From: Streptomyces sp. NBC_01341
Lineage (GTDB): Bacteria > Actinomycetota > Actinomycetes > Streptomycetales > Streptomycetaceae
Assembly: GCF_035946055.1 (NCBI RefSeq)
Contig: NZ_CP108364.1
Location: forward strand, 5,642,001 to 5,706,000
DNA: 64,000 bases
Direction: 5' to 3'
The notes below the pieces were generated by a model. The model saw only the letters and a program-made list of their open reading frames with translations, was not told the DNA's origin and did no database searches. The position numbers were made by a program, and so were the translations under genes. Shown one piece after another: positions 33,319 to 42,096 of this stretch (position 1 is its first letter; the number at the start of each line of letters is the position of its first letter).

Positions 33319-34437
33319 TCAGCCCTTCGAAGGAGCGAGGCGCTGGAGTTCCGCCTCGGTCGACTTGAGCAGGTCGTTCCAGGCCGCCTCGAACTTCTCG
33401 ACGCCCTCGTCCTCGAGCAGCTGTACGACCTCGTCGTAGCTGACTCCGAGATTCTTGATGGCGTCGAGATCGGCGCGTGCCTGGTCGTAGGCGCCGGCGA
33501 CGGTGTTGCCGGTGATCTCGCCATGGTCGGCGACCGCGTTCAGCGTGGCCTCCGGCATGGTGTTGACCGTGTTCGGGGCGACGAGGTCGTCGACGTACAG
33601 GGTGTCCTTGAGGGACGGGTCCTTCACGCCGGTCGAGGCCCACAGCGGACGCTGCTTGTTGGCGTGCGCCTTGTCGAGGGGGGCCCAGCGGTCGCTGCCG
33701 AAGACCTCCTCGTACGCCTCGTAGGCCAGACGGGCGTTGGCCAGGGCGGACTTGCCCTTCGCGGCCTTCGCCTCGTCGCTGCCCACGGCGTCCAGCCGCT
33801 TGTCGATCTCGGTGTCCACACGGGACACGAAGAAGGACGCCACCGAGTGGATCTTGGAGAGGTCCAGGCCGGCGGCCTTCGCCTTCTCCAGGCCCGCCAG
33901 GTAGGCGTCCATGACCTCGCGGTAGCGCTCCAGCGAGAAGATCAGGGTCACGTTGACGCTGATGCCCCGCCCGATGGTCTCGGTGATCGCCGGCAGGCCG
34001 GCCTTGGTCGCCGGGATCTTGATGAGCGTGTTCGGCCGGTCGACCAGCCAGGCCAGCTGCTTGGCCTCGGCGACCGTGGCCAGGGTGTTGTGCGCCAGGC
34101 GCGGGTCGACCTCGATCGAGACCCGGCCGTCCTGGCCGTCGGTCGCGTCGAAGACGGGGCGCAGGATGTCCGCCGCGTCGCGCACGTCCGCCGTGGTGAT
34201 CATGCGGATGGCTTCCTCGACCGTCACCCTGCGGGCGGCGAGGTCGGTGAGCTGCTGCTCGTAACCGTCACCCGAGGAGATGGCCTTCTGGAAGATCGAC
34301 GGGTTGGTCGTGACACCCACGACGTGGCTCTGGTCGATCAGCTCGGCCAGGTTGCCGGATGTGATCCGCTTGCGGGACAGGTCGTCCAGCCAGATCGCCA
34401 CGCCCTCGTCGGAGAGGCGCTTGAGTGCGTCTGTCAT
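33319..34437 (-). CDS. tal: Transaldolase
   Basis: 372 residues. Transfers dihydroxyacetone units between sedoheptulose 7-phosphate and glyceraldehyde 3-phosphate. The N-terminal signature VVGVTTNPSIFQKAI is near residue 39, the Schiff-base lysine region TLIKIPATKAGLPA near 138, and a C-terminal VDDLVAPNTVNTMPEATLNAV near 280; this is the longer actinobacterial/plant-type transaldolase. ATG 34437 is preceded by TAGGAGAT. 34 bases after tkt and 5 before zwf, clearly one operon. Confidence 0.97.
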   Translation of the reverse strand: MTDALKRLSDEGVAIWLDDLSRKRITSGNLAELIDQSHVVGVTTNPSIFQKAISSGDGYEQQLTDLAARRVTVEEAIRMITTADVRDAADILRPVFDATDGQDGRVSIEVDPRLAHNTLATVAEAKQLAWLVDRPNTLIKIPATKAGLPAITETIGRGISVNVTLIFSLERYREVMDAYLAGLEKAKAAGLDLSKIHSVASFFVSRVDTEIDKRLDAVGSDEAKAAKGKSALANARLAYEAYEEVFGSDRWAPLDKAHANKQRPLWASTGVKDPSLKDTLYVDDLVAPNTVNTMPEATLNAVADHGEITGNTVAGAYDQARADLDAIKNLGVSYDEVVQLLEDEGVEKFEAAWNDLLKSTEAELQRLAPSKG

Positions 34438-34471
34438 GAGAAATACATCTCCTACTTGTCGTATGTCCGCA

Positions 34472-36574
34472 TCAGCGCGTGGCGGCGGCGAGAGATTCCC
34501 GGGCGGCCTCGGCAACATGCGCCGCGGTGAAGCCGAACTCGCGGAACAGGACCTTGGCGTCGGCCGACGCGCCGAAGTGCTCCAGCGAGACGATCCGGCC
34601 CGCGTCGCCCACGTACCGGTACCAGGTGAGGCCGATGCCCGCCTCGACGGCGACCCGGGCCTTCACGGTGGGCGGCAGCACGCTGTCCTTGTACGCCTGG
34701 TCCTGCTCCTCGAACCACTCGACACACGGCATCGAGACCACGCGGGTCGGGACACCGGCGGCCTGGAGCTCGTCCCGTGCCTCGACGGCCAGCTGGACCT
34801 CGGAGCCGGTGGCGATCAGAACGGCCTGCGGCTCCGCGTTCCGCCCTTCGGGCCCTTCGGCGTCGAAGAGCACGTAGCCGCCCTTGGCCGCGTCCTCGTT
34901 CGCCGGGTAGGTCGGCACGCCCTGACGGGTCAGCGCCAGACCGTGCGGGGCGCCCTTGCCGAACTCCTTGGTCCAGCGGCGCAGGATCTCGCGCCAGGCG
35001 ATGGCGGTCTCGTTGGCGTCACCCGGGCGGACGACGTTCAGGCCGGGGATGGCGCGCAGCGAGGCCAGGTGCTCGACCGGCTGGTGCGTCGGGCCGTCCT
35101 CGCCGAGCCCGATCGAGTCGTGCGTCCACACGTACGTCACCGGCAGGTGCATCAGCGCCGACAGACGCACGGCGTTGCGCATGTAGTCGGAGAACACCAG
35201 GAAGGTGCCGCCATAGATGCGGGTGTTGCCGTGCAGCGCGATGCCGTTCATGGCCGCGGCCATGGAGTGCTCGCGGATGCCGAAGTGGATCGTGCGGCCG
35301 TACGGGTCCGCCTCGGGCAGCGGGTTGCCCGCCGGGAGGAACGACGACGTCTTGTCGATCGTGGTGTTGTTCGAGCCGGCCAGGTCGGCCGAGCCGCCCC
35401 ACAGCTCGGGGATGACCCCGCCGAGCGCCTGCAGCACCTTCCCGGAGGCGGCACGCGTGGCGACCGCGTGTCCGGCCTCGAAGACCGGGAGCTCGTCCTC
35501 CCAGCCGGCGGGCAGCTCGCCCGCGGCGATGCGGTCGAAGTCGGCCGCGCGCTCCGGGGAGGCGGTACGCCAGGCGGCGAAGGACTTGTCCCACTCGGCG
35601 CGGGCCTCGCGGCCGCGGTCCAGCGCCTCACGGGTGTGCGCGATGACCTCGTCGGAGACCTCGAAGGTCTTCTCCGGGTCGAATCCGAGCACGCGCTTGG
35701 TGGCCGCGATCTCCTCGTCGCCCAGGGCCGAGCCGTGCGCGGCCTCGGTGTTCTGGGCGTTCGGGGCGGGCCAGGCGATGATCGAGCGGGCCGCGATGAA
35801 GGAGGGGCGCTCCGTCTCGGCCTTGGCGGCCTGCAGCGCGCGGTACAGACCCTCGGGGTCCAGGTCGCCGCTGGGGAGCTGGTCGACGCGCTGGACGTGC
35901 CAGCCGTAGGCCTCGTAGCGCTTCAGGGTGTCCTCGGAGACAGCGGTCTCCGTGTCGCCCTCGATCGAGATGTGGTTGTCGTCCCACAGCAGCACCAGGT
36001 TGCCGAGCTTCTGGTGGCCGGCGAGCGAGGACGCCTCGGCCGAGATGCCCTCCTGGAGGCAGCCGTCACCGGCGACGACCCAGACCATGTGGTCGAACGG
36101 GGAGGTGCCGGGGGCGGCCTGCGGGTCGAAGAGGCCGCGCTCGTAGCGCGAGGCCATCGCCATGCCCACGGCGTTGGCGACACCCTGGCCCAGCGGGCCG
36201 GTCGTCGTCTCGACACCCGTGGTGTGGCCGTACTCCGGGTGGCCGGGGGTCTTGGAGCCCCAGGTGCGGAACGCCTTGAGGTCGTCCAGCTCGAGGCCGT
36301 AGCCCGCCAGGTACAACTGGATGTACAGCGTCAGGCTGGAGTGGCCCGCCGACAGCACGAAGCGGTCGCGGCCGGTCCAGTCGGCGTCCGCCGGGTCGTG
36401 GCGCATCACCTTCTGGAAGAGGGTGTACGCGGCTGGAGCGAGGCTCATCGCCGTACCCGGGTGGCCGTTTCCGACTTTCTGTACGGCGTCCGCGGCGAGG
36501 ACACGCGCGGTGTCCACGGCCCGCTGGTCCAATTCGGTCCACTGGAGATCTGTGGTGGTCGGCTTGGTGCTCAC
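34472..36574 (-). CDS. tkt: Transketolase
   Basis: 700 residues. Thiamine-diphosphate enzyme moving two-carbon units in the non-oxidative pentose phosphate pathway. N-terminal GNGHPGTAMSLAPAAYTLFQKVMRHDP with an active-site His near residue 38, the thiamine-Mg motif GDGCLQEGISAEASSLAGHQKLGNLVLLWDDNHISI near 168, and the pyrimidine-domain IHFGIREHSMAAAMNGIALHG near 430. GTG 36574 is the first codon of the operon tkt-tal-zwf-opcA-pgl. Divergent from ctaB, sharing a 292-base control region; a TTGACA reading leftwards lies at 36657-36652 but with no well-spaced -10. Confidence 0.97.
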   Translation of the reverse strand: MSTKPTTTDLQWTELDQRAVDTARVLAADAVQKVGNGHPGTAMSLAPAAYTLFQKVMRHDPADADWTGRDRFVLSAGHSSLTLYIQLYLAGYGLELDDLKAFRTWGSKTPGHPEYGHTTGVETTTGPLGQGVANAVGMAMASRYERGLFDPQAAPGTSPFDHMVWVVAGDGCLQEGISAEASSLAGHQKLGNLVLLWDDNHISIEGDTETAVSEDTLKRYEAYGWHVQRVDQLPSGDLDPEGLYRALQAAKAETERPSFIAARSIIAWPAPNAQNTEAAHGSALGDEEIAATKRVLGFDPEKTFEVSDEVIAHTREALDRGREARAEWDKSFAAWRTASPERAADFDRIAAGELPAGWEDELPVFEAGHAVATRAASGKVLQALGGVIPELWGGSADLAGSNNTTIDKTSSFLPAGNPLPEADPYGRTIHFGIREHSMAAAMNGIALHGNTRIYGGTFLVFSDYMRNAVRLSALMHLPVTYVWTHDSIGLGEDGPTHQPVEHLASLRAIPGLNVVRPGDANETAIAWREILRRWTKEFGKGAPHGLALTRQGVPTYPANEDAAKGGYVLFDAEGPEGRNAEPQAVLIATGSEVQLAVEARDELQAAGVPTRVVSMPCVEWFEEQDQAYKDSVLPPTVKARVAVEAGIGLTWYRYVGDAGRIVSLEHFGASADAKVLFREFGFTAAHVAEAARESLAAATR

Positions 36575-36866
36575 CCTGAGTCAGGGCTCCTCTCCACTGT
36601 TCGTAAACCGGTGGCTGGTTACCGCACCGGGCATTGTCGAGCCTACCCCTGTGTCAAGGGCGTGCTTCTGCCCTTTCCACGGTGCGGCCGACCTGCGGAG
36701 TTCGCCTCCCGTATGAGCGCCGTCGTTCACTTCTGCGCCACCCCAACACGACCCCACCCCCGCGAAGAGCGGCGTACGCCCAACGTCTACAGTGGACTGG
36801 TTCGCGCAAGTCATTACCGGGTCCCCGTGCCCGGAGCTTGCTGGGATTTCTCTGTCAGGGGTGTGC

Positions 36867-37814
36867 GTGACGGCCGTCGAGTCCCGACCCGCAGGGGTCG
36901 CCTTGACTCCGAGCCCAGTGGGCCATCGCCCGTTCGGGGCCCGTGTCAAGGCATTTGTGGCTCTTACCAAGCCGCGCATCATCGAGCTGCTGCTCATCAC
37001 CACCGTTCCGGTGATGTTCCTCGCCGCTCAGGGCGTGCCCGATCTTTGGCTCGTAGTGACCACCACCATCGGCGGATATCTCTCCGCGGGCGGTGCCAAT
37101 GCACTCAACATGTATATCGACCGCGACATCGACGCGCTGATGGACCGTACGTCGCAGCGTCCGCTGGTCACCGGCATGGTGAGTCCCCGCGAGTGCCTGG
37201 CCTTCGGAATCACCCTCGGGGTGATTTCCACGGTCTGGTTCGGACTGCTCGTCAACTGGCTCTCCGCAGCCCTCGCGCTGGGCGCACTCCTGTTCTATGT
37301 CGTCGTCTACACGATGCTGTTGAAGCGCCGTACCTCGCAGAACATCGTCTGGGGCGGAATCGCCGGCTGCATGCCGGTACTCATCGGCTGGTCGGCCGTG
37401 ACCAATTCGCTGTCGTGGGCCGCTGTCATTCTTTTCGCGGTCATCTTCTTCTGGACACCGCCGCACTACTGGCCGCTGTCGATGAAGGTCAAGGACGACT
37501 ACGCCCGGGTCGGCGTCCCGATGCTTCCGGTCATCGCGTCCAACCGGGTGGTGGCCCGCCAGATCGTCATCTACAGCTGGGTGATGGTCGCGGTCTCACT
37601 GCTGCTCACCCCACTGGGCTACACCGGCTGGTTCTACACCCTGGTGGCCGTGCTGACCGGCGGCTTCTGGCTCTGGGAGGCGCACGGCCTGCAGAACCGG
37701 GCCAAGTCCGGCGTGACGGGCGCCAAGCTCAAGGAGATGCGGCTCTTCCACTGGTCGATCACCTACGTCTCGCTCCTCTTCGTCGCCGTGGCCGTGGACC
37801 CCTTCCTGCGGTAA
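36867..37814 (+). CDS. ctaB: Protohaem IX farnesyltransferase (haem O synthase)
   Basis: 315 residues, nine predicted membrane helices. UbiA-family prenyltransferase that adds farnesyl to haem B, making haem O for cytochrome oxidase. The prenyl diphosphate-binding motif NMYIDRDIDALMDRTSQRPL lies near residue 82 and the second Asp/Lys region MKVKDDYARVGVPMLPV near 210. GTG 36867 follows CAGGGG; another GTG six bases earlier is possible. ctaA, which oxidises haem O to haem A, lies 0.5 kb away on the opposite strand. Confidence 0.96.
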   Translation: MTAVESRPAGVALTPSPVGHRPFGARVKAFVALTKPRIIELLLITTVPVMFLAAQGVPDLWLVVTTTIGGYLSAGGANALNMYIDRDIDALMDRTSQRPLVTGMVSPRECLAFGITLGVISTVWFGLLVNWLSAALALGALLFYVVVYTMLLKRRTSQNIVWGGIAGCMPVLIGWSAVTNSLSWAAVILFAVIFFWTPPHYWPLSMKVKDDYARVGVPMLPVIASNRVVARQIVIYSWVMVAVSLLLTPLGYTGWFYTLVAVLTGGFWLWEAHGLQNRAKSGVTGAKLKEMRLFHWSITYVSLLFVAVAVDPFLR

Positions 37815-37832
37815 CCGCGCACAGCACTCCGC

Positions 37833-37876
37833 CGACGGGCGGGGGACGTGGCCGAAGCCACGCCCCCCGCCCGTCG
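37833..37876 (+). terminator. Terminator after ctaB
   Basis: 20-base stem with one mismatch: 37833-37852 (CGACGGGCGGGGGACGTGGC) with 37857-37876 and a tight CGAA tetraloop. Confidence 0.85.
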
Positions 37877-37909
37877 CCCGTCCATCTACCCGTCGGTAGC
37901 ATCCTGTCC

Positions 37910-38275
37910 ATGGCAGAGACGGCAGAGACCCGGACCCAGTCGGACGACAGCAGGCAGGCGGCCCGCGCGGAGCGCAGGGCCGCGAGGCTCGCGAAGCAGA
38001 TCGGCGCCTTCGCCCGGGCGCACGGCGGCGCCGAGGGGCAGCTCGCCCACCTCGGCCAGGCGGGCACCCGCATCGTGCTGGTCGGTGAGGACGGTGGCTG
38101 GGGCGACCTGGTCGCTCCCTCCTACGCGGTGGCGGAGAGCGCCGCGCGGAAGGCCGGCATCACGGTCCACGAGGACTTCGACGGCGACTTCGCGGCGAGG
38201 GTCCGCACCGGCCCGTACGAGTGGTCCCGGATGGCGGGCATCCAGGTCGGCGGACCGTCCAACAGCAAGGGCTGA
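37910..38275 (+). CDS. Conserved small hypothetical protein
   Basis: 121 residues. I do not recognise a named domain. Residues 1-35 are a highly charged helix (SDDSRQAARAERRAARLAKQ), followed by an alpha/beta segment with ARAHGGAEGQLAHLGQAGTRIVLVGEDGGWGDLVAP and a C-terminal TVHEDFDGDFAARVRTGPYEWSRMAG. No signal or membrane helix. TAGCAT (37897-37902) lies seven bases before the ATG and there is no ribosome binding site, so the mRNA is probably leaderless. Flanked by two strong terminators, so monocistronic. Confidence 0.8.
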   Translation: MAETAETRTQSDDSRQAARAERRAARLAKQIGAFARAHGGAEGQLAHLGQAGTRIVLVGEDGGWGDLVAPSYAVAESAARKAGITVHEDFDGDFAARVRTGPYEWSRMAGIQVGGPSNSKG

Positions 38276-38302
38276 GCACCCGGCCGGGCTCCTGCGGGTA
38301 CG

Positions 38303-38337
38303 CGACGGCCCCCCGTCCGCCGGACGGGGGGCCGTCG
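38303..38337. terminator. Bidirectional terminator between the small hypothetical gene and ctaA
   Basis: Perfect 16-base stem: CGACGGCCCCCCGTCC (38303-38318) with GGACGGGGGGCCGTCG (38322-38337), loop GCC, between convergent genes ending at 38275 and 38361. Confidence 0.85.
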
Positions 38338-38360
38338 CCGTGCTGTGAGGGAGGGGCCGG

Positions 38361-39341
38361 TCAGTGCGCGGCGGCGGGCTCCGGCAGGTCCCCCGTCGCC
38401 GGCGCGGGAACATCCGGTCCGGCGACGGGACGCTCGCGCAGCGACAGCAGCAGGCGCAGCACCGCGACCCACAGGAGGGACGACCCGAGCATGTGCAGGC
38501 CGACCAGGACCTCGGGTACGTCGTTGAAGTACTGCACGTAGCCGATCCCGCCCTGCGCGAGCAGCACGATCAGCAGGTCGCGAGCGCGGGCGCGGGTGTC
38601 CGCGGGGGCGTCCACGACGCGCAGGGCGAACCACATCGCGACGGCCAGGAGGCAGACCACCCAGGCCGCGACGGCGTGCACGTGCGCGGCGTCGCTCCAG
38701 TCCCACGGCATGCGCGGTACGTCGCTGCTGTCCCCGGCGTGCTTGCCGGAACCGGTCACGGTGGTGCCCAGCGCGATCAGGACGACCGTCACCGCGACGA
38801 CGGCCCAGCCCAGCCGGCGCACCGGGAGCGGTGCGCGGGGGCGCGGAGCCGTGTCGCCCTCGCCCATCCGTACCCAGGTGATGACGGTGACCGTGAGCAG
38901 GCAGTTGGCGAGCAGGAAGTGCCCGGCCACCGACCAGGGGTTCAGACCCGCCCAGACCGTGATCCCGCCGATGACGGCGTTGCCCATCACCAGCCAGAAC
39001 TGCGACCAGGCCAGGCGGCTGAGACCCCGCCGGCGGGGCTTCACGGAGCGCGCCGCGATGATCGCCCAGCCGACGGCCGCGCACAGGACGTAGGTGAGCA
39101 TCCGGTTGCCGAACTCGATGGCACCGTGCAGTCCCTGTTCGGGGGTGGCGAAGAGGCTGTCGTCGGTGCACTTGGGCCAGGTGTCGCAGCCCAGGCCGGA
39201 ACCGGTCAGGCGGACCGCACCGCCCGTGATGATGATGAAGACGCTCATCACCACCGCGGCGAGCGCGGCGCGTCTGGCCGTCCTCACCGACGGCGTCCAG
39301 CGCTTGGCGATGAAGGAGAGGGGGGTTTCCACGCGCCCCAT
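38361..39341 (-). CDS. ctaA: Haem A synthase (COX15/CtaA family)
   Basis: 326 residues and eight predicted membrane helices. Oxidises haem O to haem A for aa3 oxidase. Features: VRLTGSGLGCDTWPKCTDD near residue 44 with the conserved cysteine pair of the first extracytoplasmic loop, EFGNRMLTYVLC near 75, and haem-ligand histidines in AGHFLLANC, HVHAVAAWVV and VGLHMLGSSLLW. ATG 39341 (MGRVETPLSF) is used; in-frame ATGs at 39362 and 39383 are possible and none has a clear ribosome binding site. Minus strand, facing ctaB's side, with a 0.5 kb gap containing the small hypothetical gene. Confidence 0.92.
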   Translation of the reverse strand: MGRVETPLSFIAKRWTPSVRTARRAALAAVVMSVFIIITGGAVRLTGSGLGCDTWPKCTDDSLFATPEQGLHGAIEFGNRMLTYVLCAAVGWAIIAARSVKPRRRGLSRLAWSQFWLVMGNAVIGGITVWAGLNPWSVAGHFLLANCLLTVTVITWVRMGEGDTAPRPRAPLPVRRLGWAVVAVTVVLIALGTTVTGSGKHAGDSSDVPRMPWDWSDAAHVHAVAAWVVCLLAVAMWFALRVVDAPADTRARARDLLIVLLAQGGIGYVQYFNDVPEVLVGLHMLGSSLLWVAVLRLLLSLRERPVAGPDVPAPATGDLPEPAAAH

Positions 39342-39421
39342 CGTAGGGAACGGCTTGTGCATGTTTTCACGAGGGGTGGGCATTCCCGGGTGAGCCCGGA
39401 CATCTCCCTGGCCCCGGCCGC

Positions 39422-40185
39422 TCACTCCCAGCGGAAGAACCGCGCCGCCGCTCCCAGCCCCAGTACCGCCCACCCGGCCAGGACCGCCGCGTCGCCCCAG
39501 GGCATCGCCGCGCCGTCCAGCAGGACGTCCCTGAGGCCGCCGGAGAGCGCCGAGATCGGCAGCAGCCCGAGCACCGACTGCGCCGCGTCCGGGAACCTGT
39601 CCGGCGGCACGATCACCCCGCCGCCGACCAGGAGCAGCAGGAAGACCAGGTTGGCGGCGGCCAGTGTGGCCTCGGCCTTCAGCGTCCCGGCCATCAGCAG
39701 GCCCAGCCCGGAGAAGGCGACGGTGCCCAGCAGCAGGAGCAGCACCACGGCGAACGGGTTGCCGTCCGGTGACCAGCCCAGCGCGAAGGCGATGACGGTC
39801 AGCAGGACGATCTGCAGGACCTCGGTGACCAGGACCGAGAGCGTCTTCGCCGTCATCAGGCCCCAGCGGGGCAGCGGCGAGGCGCCCAGCCGCTTGAGTA
39901 CCCCGTAGCGCCGCTCGAAGCCGGTCGCGATGGCCTGGCCCGTGAAGGCCGTGGACATCACGGCGAGCGCGAGGACGCCCGGGGCGAGGAAGTCGACCGG
40001 CTCGCCCGCACCGGTGTCGACGATGTCGACGGTGCTGAACAGCACGAGGAGCAGCGTGGGGATGACCACGGTGAGCAGCAGCTGCTCACCGTTGCGCAGG
40101 AGCATCCGCGTCTCCAGGGCCGCCTGGGCGGCGATCATGCGGGACAGCGGGGCGCCGCCGGGGCGCGGGGTGTACGTACCGGCGC

Positions 40186-40189
<4 letters not shown>
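39422..40189 (-). CDS. ABC-2 type transporter permease
   Basis: 255 residues with six membrane helices (for example LLLTVVIPTLLLVLFSTVDIV near 37 and AVVLLLLLGTVAFSGLGLLMAG near 145). Permease of an ABC-2/DrrB-like exporter. The ERRYGVLKRLGASPLPRWGLMTAK segment is the cytosolic coupling region near residue 92. ATG 40189 overlaps the ATPase stop (ATGA), so the two genes form one exporter. Cargo unknown; drug, lipid or antibiotic export are the usual roles. The gene is read just before ctaA on the same strand and could be cotranscribed with it. Confidence 0.92.
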
Positions 40190-41112
<923 letters not shown>

Positions 41113-41259
41113 GGCGGGCAATTCTAGGTGGGCCGTCCGGGGGCCCGGCGCGCCGGGTTCCCACGGGTCTCCCGGACGCTCCGGCCCGCACGGCGGGCTG
41201 CCGGCCGGGAGCGCCCTCACCTGCGCGGAGCTGCGGTGATCGACTGTTTCCGCAGGTCA

Positions 41260-41277
41260 ACTTAGGTACGCCTAAGT
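41260..41277. promoter_or_regulatory. Iron-box-like palindrome between the ABC exporter and sufR
   Basis: ACTTAGG-TACG-CCTAAGT is a perfect 7+7 inverted repeat. It resembles, but does not fully match, the 19-base DmdR/IdeR iron box (TTAGGTTAGGCT..CCTAA): 11 of 19 positions align. Lies about 70 bases upstream of the sufR transcription start and 148 bases before the ATPase start. Confidence 0.5.
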
Positions 41278-41310
41278 GATGAAGGGCACCGCTCCCGGTC
41301 CGGGGGTGGG

Positions 41311-41347
41311 TTGTCACGTCCGAAGGAATTACGCAACAATGGCGTTG
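41311..41347 (+). promoter_or_regulatory. sufR promoter, predicted leaderless
   Basis: TTGTCA (41311-41316), an 18-base spacer and AACAAT (41335-41340), with the GTG start codon at 41347, six bases after the -10. No ribosome binding site is needed if transcription starts at the G of GTG; a leaderless mRNA is the simplest reading. Confidence 0.6.
41334..41347. promoter_or_regulatory. SufR operator, CAAC-N6-GTTG
   Basis: CAACAATGGCGTTG matches exactly the 14-base palindrome CAAC-N6-GTTG reported as the SufR binding site in Streptomyces avermitilis. It covers the -10 region and the first base of the sufR start codon, so bound SufR would block its own operon. Confidence 0.8.
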
Positions 41348-42096
41348 TGAAATACGTGGGCGAGGCTCCCCAGGAGGAACTCGCGACCGGTGAGCGCTCG
41401 ACGCGCAACCGGGTCGCGCGGTCCATCCTGGACCACGGCCCTTCCACGGTCGCCGACCTGGCCAAGCGCGTCGGGCTGACCCAGGCCGCCGTACGCAGGC
41501 ACCTCGACGCCCTCGTGACCGACGACGTGGTCGAGGCCCGCGAGCAGCGGGTGTACGGAGCCAGGACCCGTGGCCGGCCGGCCAAGGTCTTCGCGCTCAC
41601 CGACTGCGGCCGGGACGCGTTCGACCAGTCCTACGACAAACTCGCTGCCGACGCGCTCCGCTGGATCGCCGACACCGCCGGGGACGAGGCGCTCGTCGCC
41701 TTCGCCCGCGCCCGGATGGCCGCCCAGTACGAGACGTACCGCGCCGTCGTCGAGGCCGCCGCCCCCGAATCGCGCACCGAGGCCTTGGCCAAGGCCTTGT
41801 CGGCCGACGGGTACGCTGCTACGGCGCGCAGCGCGCCGGGGCCCCGGCAGGGCGAGCAGTTGTGCCAGCACCACTGCCCCGTCGCGCACGTCGCCGAGCA
41901 GTTCCCGCAGCTGTGCGAGGCGGAGACGGAATTCTTCTCCAGCCTGCTCGGGACCCACGTACAGCGCCTCGCCACCCTCGCCCACGGCGACGGGGTGTGC
42001 ACGACGTTCGTTCCGCGCGGCAGCCCCACATCACCACAGACTTCACAGACCACTCATTCAGCATCCGCAAGCACGGCCGGGAGGAACCCCGCATGA
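41347..42096 (+). CDS. sufR: Fe-S-sensing transcriptional repressor of the suf operon
   Basis: 249 residues. DeoR/ArsR-type winged helix at about 20-85 (TVADLAKRVGLTQAAVRRHLDALVTDDVVEAREQ) and a C-terminal cysteine group CQHHCPVAHVAEQFPQLC near residue 178-195 that binds an Fe-S cluster. SufR represses suf genes when it holds a cluster and releases them when clusters are lost. GTG 41347 (VKYVGEAPQ). It overlaps sufB by 4 bases (ATGA) and is the first gene of an eight-gene operon ending at 47936. Confidence 0.95.
   Translation: MKYVGEAPQEELATGERSTRNRVARSILDHGPSTVADLAKRVGLTQAAVRRHLDALVTDDVVEAREQRVYGARTRGRPAKVFALTDCGRDAFDQSYDKLAADALRWIADTAGDEALVAFARARMAAQYETYRAVVEAAAPESRTEALAKALSADGYAATARSAPGPRQGEQLCQHHCPVAHVAEQFPQLCEAETEFFSSLLGTHVQRLATLAHGDGVCTTFVPRGSPTSPQTSQTTHSASASTAGRNPA

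Noticed and set aside
36575..36866. Promoter TTGACA for tkt on the minus strand at 36657-36652
   Set aside because: The hexamer is perfect, but no -10 of TANNNT type occurs at 16-19 bases; TAGGCT is only six bases away.
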